A stretch of DNA of 64,000 bases, taken from positions 646,408,974 to 646,472,973 of the forward strand of contig NC_064616.1 of the NCBI RefSeq assembly GCF_023898315.1. The letters run 5' to 3'. Position numbers and translations under genes: made by a program. Below the pieces are notes generated by a model. The model did not search any database. It was not told where the DNA came from and saw nothing but the letters and a program-made list of their open reading frames with translations. Within the stretch, counting starts at the first letter, position 1. Every line of letters begins with the position of its first letter. Positions 47,431-61,449 of this stretch are shown one piece after another. This stretch comes from Schistocerca nitens. Taxonomy: Eukaryota > Arthropoda > Insecta > Orthoptera > Acrididae.

Positions 47431-48789
47431 GTAAGTGTGGATATCAATCTAGCAGATGGTAAAATCACCATAGGAAAGGAGCAGTGCTCACCAATCTGAA
47501 GGTTTAACTGTCATTTGCTTCAATTTTGAATTACTTTTTGTTTGACTTCTACCTTGCTTATGGGAGCTGGTTGCATGGGTACGGGGGACAACTTAGTGGG
47601 CCTCAAATTGTGTGTTCCAAGTCTGTTGTTGACAACATCTGAATGGTTTCGGGGTCAAGTGTAGCTCTTTTCCTACAGGTACATAGACAATGTACATAGA
47701 CATGACATGCACATATTTGTACTTGATTCTGTCCTCTGGGTTTTTTAAGGGCCAACACAAAAGAAGTAGCAAATGTCAGAGGCAGCATAGCTTTGAAAGC
47801 TCATTTAGCTACACCAAACGGTATGCATATTGAAGTTTCAACTCCTGAATTTTCCTCTGCTTGTTATAAACTCCGCGCATCCTGCTTGGTTCTAGGTCGT
47901 CCCAAGAGCAGTTTATACACCTCCCAGGAAGTGTGCAAATCACCTGACACACTGAGCTGGCATGCCACAATTTCTACATGTAGCCCTCCCATTACGTGCC
48001 ATAGTGGTATGACTAAATCTGTGGCATTTAAGCTATCACGTTGTTTTGGAAGAAAGTAGTCAAATCTAAAGACGGATATAGATTGCAACAACATTTTCAG
48101 GTAATTTCAGTGAGTTTGAGGTTAGAATAAATGCTACAGTTTTTTTCCAATGTACCATTTATTGCCCTCATGTAGTTCTGCACTTCCATGACACACATAA
48201 CTCCTCATGGTCCACTTCCATTGTATTCAAGTAGCTAACCATGTCTTTACATAAGTCAAAGGGTTTATGCAATTCAGTAACAACAGGGTAGTCACCTGAG
48301 GCCTTGCATCCCAGAAGCTAACATACTTGGTTTGACATGACAGTTTCAAGCAGAAGTGTTCCATTACAAAGTCATTTAACACTTTTTAAGGACCAAGCAA
48401 TACCCCCAAACCATTGTGAATGTAGAACCAGGAGATGATCTTATATGTTCATTCTGCTCTCTTTATTACAATGAAAATCTTACGACAAACTAGTGTCCTG
48501 TTGTTGTAATTCTGACACTATTACTCAGGCAGACTGACCAACCGAGCTATCTTTGTTGGGCAGCTGTAGGTATTACCTAATTGTACATCCATCCTGCCAG
48601 GAATTGAATTGAGGTCAATCCATTGGATTCCCACGAGTTGCTAGGGAAAGAAACACTGACTAAGGCAGTGCCCTGCATGACTGATAAAGACTTATACAAC
48701 TGGGAAAGGGGGGGGGGGGGGGAGTGTTAGGTTTGGGGCAAGTGCCACAGAGGTTTGCTGCCATTAACCCCATCAGCATGAAGCACAGC
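47431..48789. other. Mostly unrecognised; 15-base G run
   Basis: G run at 48708-48722. A degraded tRNA-like patch lies near 48530-48570. No coding region that I can support. Confidence 0.35.
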
Positions 48790-49450
48790 TTGAGGCTGAG
48801 AGGTTTCTGTACGTGATCCATTTTTTTTTTACAGTCCAGGCAGTGAACCCAATGCCAGTTCTACGAAACATGCAGTGTTCCACCACAGTGTCTAATGATG
48901 GTCCCTGAAGCATGACCAGAATTTATGGTAAATGAGAGGGACCAGATGTTTAAGAATTACGAAAAGAATTTGGGATACCTGGCTGCAGATGAGCTGGGGT
49001 GACAAGCGATTACTTCTGCCCAATTGGATCTTCGTTCCTCTTATACAATGTTCCATGGATTGATTGGAATTCTCCTTTGGTTGGTTCCTCATTCATCTAA
49101 GCTTCTATGGTTTTCAGCAGTGCTAGATCTTCCATTTCTTGAGGAGCACTGTGTTCTGCCATAGGATTCATCGAAAGGCAGTTGGCGTCCTTATGTTTGC
49201 ATCTGTCTTTGTAGAACACTGTGATGTATTCCTGAAGCCTCAGTGCCCATCTCACCCAACTGTGGATCTTTCTGGCTGGTCAGATAGCATAGAGAATGGT
49301 GGTCAATCACAACACCGAATGGTCTGCCAAATAAATATGGCCCAGACTAGATAGGCCAAACAATTGCAAGACACTTTTTTGGTTGTAGAGTGGTTTCCCT
49401 CTAACTTGATAAGTACTCTGCAAGCATATGCCATCACCTTTCCAGCACTA
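48790..49450 (-). mobile_element. gypsy RNase H fragment
   Basis: The minus strand from 49450 reads K-V-M-A-Y-A-C-R, E-G-N-H-S-T-T-K-K, then [16 protein letters not shown], then D-P-Q-L-G-E-M-G. These are the RNase H motifs of a different gypsy lineage from Gypsy-1 and Gypsy-2. A possible integrase zinc region follows toward 48790 but is not convincing. Confidence 0.65.
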
Positions 49451-49656
49451 GGTTGGACTGGAAGGGGATAAACTCCAAGGTCACCAGCCCCTTCATCCAT
49501 TAAGTGGTGAACCAGGAGTGGTCATCAAAGGAAGGAAGCAAAAAGGAAATCCTGGAAAGCCTAAGTGTAAAAAAATAAAAAAAAAGAGAAAGCCCAGACA
49601 AAAGACAGCACACACAAGTCATTAAAAGAATAGTCAAGACAAGGCATTAAAACCAA

Positions 49657-49990
49657 CATTATTTCCTTAGGCCTTTGTCCCACTCCAATGTAGGGTCAGC
49701 GCTGTTACTACGTATTTGGCAATTTTAGTGTCAGAGGGTGGCCGGATGCCCCCCGTCACCACCCTGTACCCCCCTGGGACGGAAGTAGTGTACCCCAGAT
49801 GTGTGCATCTAGTGTAAGCCATGAAACAGTGCGAACATTTGCAAATGTCTGCGAGTCATGCAACGGAGGTGGGACATGGGGACCAGCCCGGTATTCACCC
49901 AGTGGGATGTGGAAAGCCGCCTAAAAACCACATCCAGGCTGGCCAGCACACCAGCCCTCATCAGTAATCTGCTGGGCGGATTTGATCTGG
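49657..49990 (-). repeat. SINE (fourth family), 5'-truncated, in LINE E
   Basis: 334 bp flanked by perfect 14-bp duplicates GGCATTAAAACCAA (49643-49656 and 49991-50004). The minus strand begins at the B box (GATCAAATC) without an A box, so the copy lost its 5' end on insertion. Confidence 0.92.
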
Positions 49991-50100
49991 GGCATTAAAA
50001 CCAAGAAATGAAAAAGAATAAAGAGGATAAAAAGGTGGAAAGGGTAGAAGCCAGCCTGGGCCATCGATCATGGGGTGCCAAGGAACCTTGCAGGGAGGTG

Positions 50101-50124
50101 GGGAGGGGGGGGAGGGGGGGGGGA
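50101..50124. repeat. G-rich tract
   Basis: Near-pure G run with a few A interruptions, in the LINE E 3' UTR. Confidence 0.85.
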
Positions 50125-51000
50125 AGAGCAGGAGAGGGGTGCCCGACAACCCCTCATGCAGTAAATGAGACCAAAAAATTACAGGGGTGAATAGAAACCA
50201 TCTTCACGGGGAAAATGTAACACCAGGTCAGCTGCTTTGGCATTGCCTGCTAGCACCAGAGGTAGTGTGCCAGGAAGATTAAGATGCTGTCTCAAAGCAG
50301 CCAAATTAGGACAGTCTATGAGTAAGTGGGCCACCATCAGGCGGGCTCCACATCTGAATTGCGGGGGATCCTCAAGTCAGATAATGTGGCCATGGATCAG
50401 ACAAGTGTGGCCAATGCAGAGTTGACAGTGGATTTCCTGCAAGAAGAATTCAAGGAAGACTGCCACATGGTTGTGGTCTCCTTAACTGTCCTCATTTTGT
50501 TTGGGGAGATCAGGGCAGACCATTCAGACTTCCAGCAATCAATGGCATAATTTGGAGTTCCAAACTTCCACAATCCATGGCATGTAAACGATCGAAGGTC
50601 CTGTTCTAGGACTCCCATTTTCAGAATCAGCATCCTTGTGGCTAGCTTGTTCATTTCCAGAAATCCCAACATGACTGGGGCTCCAAACCAAAACAATTGG
50701 CTGTCCAACTCGATGGAGGTCAGAGGCAAGATTCTCGATAGCTGTAACCAGTGGGAGAGGAGAATAGCACTGGTCTAAAGCCCGAAGACTGCTAAAGGAG
50801 TCACTAAAGATTAGGATAATCTTAGCACTGCAAGAATGAAAATGGCTAAGGTCTAATTTAATGGCCATCAATTCAGCAGTGAAGGCACTGCAGCCATCTG
50901 GCAGAGAGTGGAGTTCACTGCACCGTGCATGTGTGCACAAAGCCTGTTCGTTCGGTGACTGTTGAGCCATTGTTGAATCCCACTTCTAAACCCAGATATG

Positions 51001-53009
51001 TCTCAAGGACAGCCAAGAACAGGTAGCGAAAAATTGTGGTGTTTTTCTGGATTTGTTCTAGAACTATGTCTATCCTCTATCGCTTGTGTGTAGCTCCGTC
51101 TCAGCCTTGTCGTCATACAAAGTGTAAGATTACTTACTAGGTTGTAGTCTATTCTTCCTCAGTGGCACCTTTAAACTCTTAGTCTGTTGCTGAAAACTGT
51201 TTGACTATCTGTGTGATAATGTTCTCAAATAAACTTTCACCAAAAAGATATGACTCAATAAAATATTCTTGCACACAGAGGACTCATTCTTGACATCAGA
51301 GATGTTAAATATTTGCTAATTCAACACGCACACAACAAGGACATGTTGACCATGTGATTGTGACATGGACTTTTTACACGCAAGGGGAGAAACTGATACA
51401 GGGATGTTTCTCGAGTGGATTCTAGCTGAAAACTGAGAATCTGCAGTCGGGTGGGGATATTTAAAACTGGTATATGAATAGTTTGAGAAGTATTTTACAA
51501 AAATGCAAAGGCCATATTAAGGAGTGATGTCAAGCTACTGAGACCAACAATAATTTTGCTTAAATGAATGATAGGCGTTTTCTGAAGTTCAGTATACTAT
51601 TTGCTCAACACTGTGAACTGCCTATTTCCCTATAAAATTTCTAGGTTCATAATATTCCTAATTTAAATTTTTAATTAGTTGTGTATTTGGGCCAACAAAT
51701 GCATAATCTCATTCTGGAAAATTAAGGCAACAAAAGCATAATGTCAAACCTGGGAACAAAGCAGGCTGAAGAACTTAAATGCTGAATACATTTTAGGGTG
51801 TGGCAAAACTTTAATAACAGATATTTTCTTAATTAATTAGTTTTCAGAAAAGACTGATTACTGTAAAGAATGAAATTATGACTATACAAGTAGCTCTGTT
51901 AGTCTGCTCAGATTTACTAAGTAGCTCATGCCTTTTTCCAACCTCATGGCTTTATAACAACTTCAACTGCCGATTTATTTCACATCATGTTTTATGTAAA
52001 ACTGACTATACCATTGGACTTGAAAGTTGTTAAATTAAGAGTACAAAACAAGATTACCTCAACTTTTATCTAATATGAATTTGACATTTCTGTAAACAAG
52101 TACACCTGCTACACAAATTTTTCACATAAGTGTAATTTGACAGAAAAAGGAAAAAAAATTAAAGGAGCAGAATGGTAGCAGGTGGATCAAACACATTTTT
52201 TTCAAATGCTAGAACAGGAGATTATGTTAGTGTCTCTTTAAGGACAAAGAAAGAGGGCATCTCTTTCCAGGAAAATTTGACATCATCCTGTAGTAGCTCT
52301 ACCTTACACAGCCTCACAGTGCTGGCTGCCATGAAATGCTGTATCTCTTTATCTTACAACATGGTGTATTACACAGGTGAAATCATGGTCTTTCACAACT
52401 TCCATAGGGACCACATTCGGGAGTAGTCATACCTCTTTTTCTGTTGCGTTTCCTTGAAGCCCTGGCAAAATTTGATAAGCTCCTATCTTGTGACATTCTC
52501 TACCAGAAGATTTTGGTACATGTCTTGGGTGACTCATTTCTTAAAGTGTGAGACTTTTTCAGCATCCATCATATTCAGACTCCCAATGTGGCATAAGGCT
52601 AAAACATTCTGTATGTATAACTGTTGTTTCCCCATGGCAGTGGGCCCTGTTCTTCAGATAAGCAGACTTTCTGCTGACTATCAACAAACATTTCCCTCAG
52701 TTAAGCCGGGAATTCATCCCAGCCCACTCCATATTGGCAGCACATGCAAGTGTACCAACACGTGAAAAATACTAGAAAAAAATCATGTCCCCATACAACT
52801 TCCTACTGTAGACTCCTTTCGCGTGCCTCTTATGAACACTGCAACTTTCCCATCAGAGCAGTGCTGTACTACACATTCATATTTGGTAGGGAAAGGCTAC
52901 GGTCTACTAACTGTCTGAAAACACTTCTTTGAAACAATGAAATTGAATTCTGGCATTGATTATTTCAAATTTACTATGACCTAGTATTCTTTACACTCTA
53001 ACCATAGCG
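51001..53009. other. No recognised feature
   Basis: Two kilobases with short frames only (for example 52172-52426 and 52454-52765) and no motif I recognise. Confidence 0.4.
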
Positions 53010-53170
53010 AAATTGTTTATTTGGGGAATGCCATGGGGTTAGGAGTGAATTGTCAAAATGTGGAAGAGCTTGCAGATGACCACAGTGAAGGACTCACTAC
53101 TCAAGAGCTGCGAGACCTTCACCTACACATACAACAAGCTGCAAATGAAATTGTTTTGGAGTAGGGACAG
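53010..53170 (+). mobile_element. pogo/Tigger-like transposase C-terminal scrap
   Basis: The plus strand reads L-G-N-A-M-G-L-G-V, then N-V-E-E-L-A-D-D-H-S-E-G-L-T-T-Q-E-L-R-D-L, then Q-Q. This resembles the acidic V-E-E-L-V-E-x-H-S-E-E-L-T-T-E-E-L segment near the end of Tigger/pogo transposases. No core or ends are seen. Confidence 0.55.
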
Positions 53171-54184
53171 ACAGTAGCAATGGGCCTCCTTCAGAAATTA
53201 AGATCTCCATCTACAATAAGGTACAGTGGTTTGTCGAGGAAATCAATATTACTTCCTGACTGTAATCTTTCGGAGCTCAAAATGTTACTTTTTACATAAT
53301 GTGGAAAAGTCTTCTGATAGTTGTCATCAGTCAAGTTCAACAATTAAATTAGCTCGTCTTAAGTGAACTTCCTCAACCAGCTATAACAGTCGAATTCTTT
53401 TTACCAAATGCAAATCTCTCCACCAGCCTTCAACATGTCCGGCTTTACGGGAGACAGCCAATGAGAAGTATACACCGACTCCCCCATCACTGTACTTCCT
53501 GGCTAGAGCTATGGGTTGCATTGTATATTTGACATTCCACATTACCTTAGAGTTGAACATCACCTTGTTTCATGTTTTAAGCAGAATTGTGCATGGGCTA
53601 ATCATTTTGCTGGAATGTTTATGCATCTAATTCACATAATTCTCTTTGCTTATACCCATGGGCAATATATTGCATAACTACGTGTCGTACTTATGACTAC
53701 ATTCCTATTTCATGTAAATCTTTTAGTACCACAGGAGATTTTCTTTGCCACTGCTGCCATATTCTTATTTTGGTTTTGAGACTGCAATGTTTTCCCACTG
53801 TAATGGCTTGTGAGAGTCCCCAATCATGCATATGTCAGGCTACATCTCATGTTTATTTAACAGGCTTTTTTGTGCAGATGACCTCCTGTAATGCATTCAC
53901 CACTACAAGTATGTACTGAAGACATTGATATTGAATTTACTAAATAAAGGTTTGGCTCTTTGTCACCTGCATAATGAGCTGCATATGGCACTTATCCTTT
54001 ACTTGGCTTTTTGCTGTGCATGTATCCTAAGTATACAGATAGGAATTTGAAATATGACTTACGTTGCAGTCTTAATGACATGTCTTTTTTACTTACTGTT
54101 TTATCTCTGTATGGCTACATATGCTCTTCTTCTAGAAAATATTTTAGCTTTTACCTGCTACAAAGTTTTACAATTGTATTCCAG
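53171..54184. other. No recognised feature
   Basis: No coding region or repeat that I can support. Confidence 0.4.
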
Positions 54185-54480
54185 CTACCATAATTTTAAC
54201 CAACAAGTATTTAAGAAGAAATTAAAAGAATTTCTGAATGACAACTCCTTCTACTCCATTGAGGAATTTTTAGATATAAATTAAGAAAAAAAAAAGAAAA
54301 AAACCAAACAAAAAATTATAAAAAAAATTAAAAAAAGAAAGTTGATATATTAACTCAATTATGTTGTTAAATTAACTTAATTATGTCATGTACCGGAAAA
54401 TTTGACTTGTTCCACATCATTACGAAATATCGTATTCATGATCCATGGAACTAGTATTAATCTAATCTAATCTATTAAAA
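54185..54480 (+). mobile_element. CR1-like LINE copy B2 (3' end only)
   Basis: Encodes the terminal L-K-E-F-L-N-D-N-S-F-Y-S-I-E-E-F and a stop at 54282-54284. An A-rich UTR follows, then the shared GTATTCATGAT and TATGGAAC-like blocks and AATCT pentamers at about 54458-54473. Everything upstream is truncated. Confidence 0.9.
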
Positions 54481-55899
54481 TTACATATGTATTTATATTT
54501 GCAACTGACAATGACATGAATACACAAGTGACCTCTAGCGGCATTAAATGTCAACATATTCTCTAGTAACTTTTGCTGCATGTCAGTTCAACAGTGATCC
54601 TGTATTGGTGCTGTACTCTGTGACTTGTAATATGAGATGGACGCGTTTGGCAAAAAAAGAAAAAAAAATGTAAATAGTGGTTTTAACTTTGATGTGCCAA
54701 TAAATCATACATCAACTATCCAGCTGAGTAAGATTAGATTTCTTATCCACCCAAACACCGTTTATGTTAAACCACAATCTTCCTTCCTTCGAAACTCTCT
54801 TTCAGGTAAATCTTGTTAAATGTGAAGAAGGGAAACAACTGAAGATCTTGGAGATGATGAGCATTAGAGCAAAGAAAGGAGATGGATTTGATAAAACCTT
54901 GAATAACTCATCATCTTCACATCTACAGACTGCACTCATTGTACAAGGCGAGCAACATAAAACCAAACCCTTAATGTAACCACTGTAGAACTGGTAGTTT
55001 CTGTTGGAATGGAATTCTATGAATGATACATAATTTAAATATGACATTTATTAACATTATTGTTGCACTTCTGAGCTGGATTTATCATACTGAGATTTGT
55101 ACGATACAAAATGTCATCAATTGCATCGATTTCTCACTGAATGTTCACCGTCAGTTCATCATCAGTATTGTAGGATTAGTGGCAATGGAAAAAAAAAAAA
55201 TTGCAAATAGACAGCTCTGGGGAAATTGAAGGCCACTGTCCACTTCTGATAACATGCTCATTTGTTAAACCCACATGAACGCGAATCAGTGAAACATTTT
55301 ATGGATGACATGCTGTTCTGTCTTGCTGGGAGAGGCTATATTGCTTTTCATTATCAGCTAATCACACACAGAATTCTTCGAAAATTGTGAGATAAATGTA
55401 TGTATTAACAGTCTGGTCACAAAACACTGGTTGAAGGACACAACTACTGGAAATGGCACCAAACACCAATTTTCTCATTGTGAAGTGTATACCCTAATAT
55501 ATCTTAAGAATTCATCACCATCAAATTAGAATTAAAATAGCCAGATAAATGAAACACTACCACATCTGACAAAAAACTGGATCATCTATCCATTAGCAAT
55601 AATTCTGAAAAGCCTGTTGCAAGAATCAGTTCAATTTGTGTCTCCATTAGTTGTTGCACAGTCGTAATGTAGTATGATTTACATTTTAATCCATAAAGAA
55701 TTTTACGACAAGATGTGTACTTAACATCACATTGTTGGGGGTAACTTGAGAACAAATATATATATTCTCCCCCCCCCCCCCCCCCAAGTAATTCTGCTTT
55801 CAATATCGGCAATGGCGTATGAAGTCCTACTGGAATTTTGCCTATTTTGTTTTGCATTTGATACCAAATCTGCAGCTGCAATGAACCATACAAATGTTG
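54481..55899. other. No recognised gene; 17-base C run
   Basis: C run at 55769-55785. Short frames only. The far right may include more of the LINE B3 5' region. Confidence 0.4.
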
Positions 55900-58800
55900 G
55901 CTTGGTTCCTGCTTTCATGCGGTATGACCGGCCCCAACTGAACAGCTGTCAGGAGGGTCAATATGGAGCTAGATCAACTGCTTCAGGCGGCTACTTTGTC
56001 AAGCACCGGTTTGGTTCCTGTTGATGGTATTGGCAGGTGGGACTTCACAACACATGGCCTGCATCTCAGTAGGAAAGGGAAGGGTAAACTGGCTATGATG
56101 ATAGCAAAATCTTTAAGGGGAGAGGGGGGGGGGACACTGAAACTCATGGGAGTACTTTTTTAGGCTAAGATCAGTATCCAGTCATCCTACATTGATTGAA
56201 ATTAAGCTTAATGAAAAGTTCAGACAGGCAGATACTAGAGATGTGAAAATATCACAATATTCTCATAAGATTACAGTGAAAAATAATGTTAGTATGTCAA
56301 AAGATTCACATAAAAGCACAGTACAAAATAATGTTAATATATTGCATCAGAATATCAGGGGATTAAAAAACAAAGTAGATGAGCTTCTCAGTTGTATAGA
56401 AGATTTAGAAACTGAGGGTGGAATAGATGTTCTATGCCTGTCTGATCATCATATAGTCACAGGTATGGAAATGGTAAAGTAGGTGGATATAAGCTTCAGT
56501 ACATGTAAGTAGAGACACTGTGGAGAGAGGAGCAGTTGCCATATGTTAAAATCACTCATAGTGTGAAAAAGTTGGAAACTAAAAAATTTTGCGTAGAGCA
56601 ACACATAGAAGCATGTGCATGTGAGCTTAAACTAAATAAAGGCACTTTTATAATTGCAGCTGTGTACAGGTCCCCACTGGGAAATTTTCAACTATTTTTG
56701 AAAAACTTGGATTCTTTGTTGTGCTACCTGTCAGACAAGGGAAAGCAAACTATTGTTTGTGGGGGGTTTCAACACAGATTTTCTGAAAGAGTCAGATAGA
56801 AAGCTTGACCTTGAAGTATTACTTGGTTCTTTCAATTTGACATCAGTTATTGATTTTCCTACTCGGGTGGTAGAGGAAAGCAGCACACTGTTAGATAATG
56901 TTTTCATAGACCAAGATAAATTTAATCAAATAAAAACTTTTCCTGTTAAGAATGGTCTGTCTGATCATGACGAACAGTTAATTACAGTATATGATATAGC
57001 TCCATACAGTAATGCAAAACAGTCCTCCAAAATAGCGCGTACCATTAACGATTTAACACTTCAAAATTTTAGGGAAAGCTTGCAACAGTTAGACTGGGAT
57101 GAGGTGTCCACGGAACATGATGCTAATTTAAAATTTAACCTATTTCATGATACCTTTGTGAGTATATTTGAAAACAGTTTCCCTAAGAAAACAGTGAAAT
57201 ATAATTGTAAGAAACCATGTAAATAGCCATGGCTTACTAAAATAAAAATATCTTGTAAGCATAAAAGGGAAATGTATCTTATAGCTAGGAGGAGTAATGA
57301 TCCCGAAACAACGAAACATTATAAAAACTACTGCACTGTATTAAGAAAAGTTATTAAAAAGTCCAGAAGAATGTGCATTATGTCTGAGATTAGCACATCT
57401 GATAGTAAAATTAAAACAATTTGGAATATTGTGAAAAGGGAAACAGGGCAACCGAGAGCACAGGAAGACTGTATTTCTGTCAAACACAATTAAAAGTTTG
57501 TTAACAAGAAGTCAGAAATAGAAAACATTTTTAATAATCATTTTTTAAGTGTCATAGAGAAAATAGGTTCCAGCTATTCATTAGAAAATTCAAGGCAGTA
57601 TATGGAAGAGGCAGTACCTACGCAATTTGATAAAATTGAAATTCAACCCACCTCTGCAACCGAAATTAGGAAAATAATAAATTCACTCAAAAGTAAAAGC
57701 TCACGTGGAATTGATAGCATTTCCAACAGAGTACTAAAAGCTTGTTCCCAACAAATAAGTAGGATTCTCAGCCACATATGTAGTCGCTCACTGAAACAAG
57801 AACTTTTCCAGATAGACAGCTAACAACTACCGCCCAATCTCACTTCTGACAGCTTTATCCAAAATTCTTGAAAAGGTAATGTATTCAAGAGGAGCATCAC
57901 ATATCTGTAAATTGTGTGGATCATGAAATTCTTCTAGATAAGCTTAAGTATTGTGGTATGGGGGGGGACAGTGCATAAATTGTTTTTAATTCATACTTAA
58001 CTGGAAGAATGCAGAAGGTTGAAATCAACAGTGCAGATAGTCCACAAAAACCAGCAGAGTCCTCTAACTGGGGAGGTATCAAGAATGGTGTCCCACAGGG
58101 TTAAGTCTTGGGTCCCTTGTCGTTCTTAATACATATTAACGAATTGCCACTCTATATTCATGAAGATGCAAAGTTAGTTCTTTTGGCCGATGATAAAAGT
58201 ATAGTAATTACACCCAAGTAGCAACAATCAGCTGAGGAAATTGCAAATAATGTCTTTCAGAAAATTAATAAGTGGTTCTCTGCAAATGTACTCTCACTAA
58301 ATTTTGAGAAAACACAGTTTATACAATTCTGTACAGTAAATGGCATAACACCATTGGTAAATATAGACTATGAACGGAAGTCTGTTGCTAAGGAAGAATA
58401 CTCAAAATTTCTAGGTGTGTGCATTGATGAGAAATTGAATTGGAAGAAACACATCGATGATCTGCTGAAACGGTCAGGTTCAGCTACTTATGCTATTAGG
58501 GTTATTGCAGATTTTGGTGATAAACATATCAGTAAATTAGCCTATTTTCATTCTCTGCTTTCATGTGGCATCATATTTTGGGGCAATTCGTCATTAAGAG
58601 AGAAAGTATTCATTGCACAAACGCGTGTAATCAGAATAACAGCTGAAGCCCACTTACGATCACCTTGCAGACATTTATTTAAGGAACTCGGGATATTCTC
58701 AGTACCTTCGCAATACATAGGCTATATTCATTTATGAAATTTGTCATTAATAACCCATCCCAATTCAAAAATAACAGTGAAGAGCATAGCTACAACACTA

Positions 58801-59115
58801 GAAGAAAGGATGATATTCACTATTCTGGATTAAATCTCACTTTGGAACAGAAAGGGGTGAATTATGCTGCCACAAAAATCTTCGGTCATTTGCCAAATAG
58901 TATTAAAAGTCTGACAGATAGCCAACCAACATTTAAAAGCAAATTAAAAGAATTTCTAAATGACAACTCCTTCTACTCAATAGATGAATTCTTCGATATG
59001 AAGTAGTAACTGTAAAAAAATTAATTATTTATTCTGTCTAAAGAAAACTTATGTTAAAGAGATACGTTCCATATCATTACGAAATGTCGTATTCATGATC
59101 TATGGAACAAGGATT
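55900..59115 (+). mobile_element. CR1-like LINE copy B3, nearly full length
   Basis: ORF1 esterase-like end at about 55915-56130 (R-Y-D-R-P-x-L-N, then H-G-L-H-L-S-R-K-G-K). Endonuclease is at 56340-57010, with Q-N-I-R-G-L-x-N-K and L-S-D-H-H (Glu replaced by Asp). It continues with A-V-Y-R-S-P, G-G-F-N (normally G-D-F-N) and S-D-H-D. RT is at 57600-58700: N-Y-R-P-I-S-L-L, G-V-P-Q-G, L-A-D-D-K-S and F-L-G-V-C-I-D. The ending is F-Y-S-I-D-E-F, with a stop near 59004. At least five frame breaks. The terminal TATGGAACAAGGATTAATG matches B1 and B2. Confidence 0.93.
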
Positions 59116-61253
59116 AATGTATGTGTCAGTTGTTCGCGCCCCCCCCCCCCTTCTTTTTTTTAAAAATATAATCCTGTAGGCTACTCTCTACTGGAATTCA
59201 GAAACTTATCTACGAACACTTGATGTGTTTCAGAAGACAAATGAGAACAAATATAGGCACCAACTATAGATATTTTCTTCTGTATTCAATAAGGAATTTT
59301 ACACAAGCACAATGACACTCATAATACCTCACAGCAATGAAATGTATACTGCAATGACCAGTAACCATCTGACAAAGTGCACCAACAATCAGTGGAAAAA
59401 CATACATCCGCTAGTTGTGCCAGTCTCATAAATAATATCAGGCAGCAGTTTCTTTATTGGTTTGATTTTATGATGCTCACTCCACACATCGGCAGAATAA
59501 ACAAGAAAATCAGTAGCTGCTATCAGCAAATTATTACTTGTTTCAATTTGCAATACGGGTTGTCATCAAATGTACTGAGACAGAAGTCATTTGAAGAAGA
59601 TATAGTGCACTCAAACTACTTACCACAAAAGGTGAAGCAAATAGTAAAATTATAACAGACATTCGTAAACTTATTTACAAATTTATTTTACCTGGCAATG
59701 TTACATCCTTCACACCGGTACATAAATAGTGCATCCCTTACATAACTAATAAAGTTCCTAACAGATTTTACATTACATACAAGAACATAGCACCATGCAG
59801 GCTGCCAATCACAAATTTTAGTTGGCCCCTGGGTGGAAGATGCTGGGAGCTGAAGCTTGCGATCAGCTACGAGCTGACTGGCTGCTGAGACAAGCCCGCC
59901 GCCTACTCCTCCTCCCAGAGCAGCCAGCTTATAGTTTATAATATAAACTTACATGTAATGGATTAATGTGTCACAGAAATGACACAAGTGAGTTGTTAGA
60001 AAGACCACATACAGAGTCTTTGCTCATTTCTGTAAATAACATTAGCAGTCACTGAACACAACACTGCATACGGATCAACAGTATATTTACAACAGTTACA
60101 CCACACAACACTGCTATGTAGGTAATGTTGGCAATGACCATAGAAACTACAGAATGGCATGAAGTCAGCAGACTTACTGTGATCACAGAGGGGCCAAGTA
60201 AAAGTGTGTGATCAGTACAATATGTATATCTAGCCAACAGTAGCACTCCAAGATTCTTCAGACCAATAAGCAACATGGGAAAACTATGCAAAATTATATT
60301 TACGAACATTGACACATAAGGATCCCTATTATATGTTGCATAAATAAACTGACAACCAAATCTGTCTCAGTATGCAAATTGCCTCATGTGGTGCCCTCCC
60401 ACAACAAAAAAGTGAAGTGTACTTACTTTCAATGACTGACAGGATAGAACTGCATCTGAGAAATCCAAAATTACAGACAGATCAATCTTTCACAACAAAC
60501 TTATTTCTCATTGACATTTTGAGGTGCAGAAGGGAGTGGGAGGGAAACAACACAAAAAGCTGCTGCTGCTTTTTTTCCCCTAGTCAGACAACGCAGTGAA
60601 AAGAAAAAGCAGTTGCAATGCAAATAATTTATTAAAAGAAAAATAACTTTCACGAGATAGACTAGTATGGAGAGCTAAAGCAAACTAGTCTTTGGACTGA
60701 TAACACAAAACTGTATTATTGCAGTGAATAATTTTCAAAAGGCACTAACAGACACCCCAAATCACCAGTCTGAGTGTTGACACAAACAGCTGAAAAGAGG
60801 AAATTAAAGTGAACACTAATTATGTACTACAATAAGCTAATGTCATTTTTGACATCAGAGGAAGACTACTGGGAAAGTGTGCCTGTTAATCCTCCTCCTC
60901 CTCCCCCCCCCCCCCACACACACATAAATAAAAATTTAAATACGTACTGATGAACTGATGTATAGTGCAATCCAGGTTCCAGACTGGGTTGGAAGGGGAT
61001 AATTTGGTTGAGAGGTCCGAAGCCAAGAAATATGTACATGAAATAAAGTTTGATGCAGCACATGTGTATGTTCACCAAATATTTAACAAACTTTTCTTTA
61101 CAAAAGCAACCTGCAAAGTAAACTGGGAAAAGGTGTATTACATAACAGACAAATCCCCAACCAGTATTTTTGTGCTTATTACATAAAAACAGAATTTCAA
61201 ACTATGAAAAATTCCAGGTTACTGGCTAAGAGACACCACATAGCTCAAAATCT
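59116..61253. other. No recognised gene; two C runs
   Basis: C runs at 59139-59150 and 60903-60915. No coding motif found, and no exon-like continuation of the downstream gene could be recognised. Confidence 0.4.
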
Positions 61254-61412
61254 GTAGGAGGAGGAGGATGAGATTAGTGTTTAACATTTCTGTCAACAAT
61301 GAGGATATCAGAGACAGAGCACATGCTCAGATTAGGGAAGGAAATGGGTTGTGCCCTTACAGGAACCATTCTGGCATTTGCCTGAAGCAATTTCACAGAA
61401 ATTGCTACATCA
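61254..61412 (+). repeat. SINE (second family), partial
   Basis: GGAGGAGGATGAGATTAG start, TTAACATTTCTGTCAACAA, then CAGATTAGGGAAGG and GGCATTTGCCTGAAGC. The second half of the family is present at 36738-36894. This copy lacks the tRNA-like part. Confidence 0.7.
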
Positions 61413-61443
61413 TCATTATCAGGATTTCAGGAATTTTGAATTA

Positions 61444-61449
61444 TTTATT
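61444..61449 (-). promoter_or_regulatory. Candidate polyadenylation signal of the NT5DC1-like gene
   Basis: AATAAA on the minus strand, about 230 bases past the stop codon, the nearest exact match I see. Sequence alone cannot prove its use. Confidence 0.4.

Larger units (their letters stand above)
49453..51000 (-). mobile_element. LINE RNase H and 3' UTR (LINE E)
   Basis: Minus frame 50539-50970 is an RNase H domain: F-T-A-E-L-M-A-I-K-L, I-F-S-D-S-F-S-S, V-W-S-P-S-H-V-G-I-S-G-N-E-Q-A. The final D of the usual N-E-x-A-D is Ser here. The 50235-50440 region encodes a cysteine/histidine-rich end seen after RNase H in such LINEs. The rest to 49453 is 3' UTR with an A-rich stretch, and a SINE sits in it. 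Confidence 0.85.
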
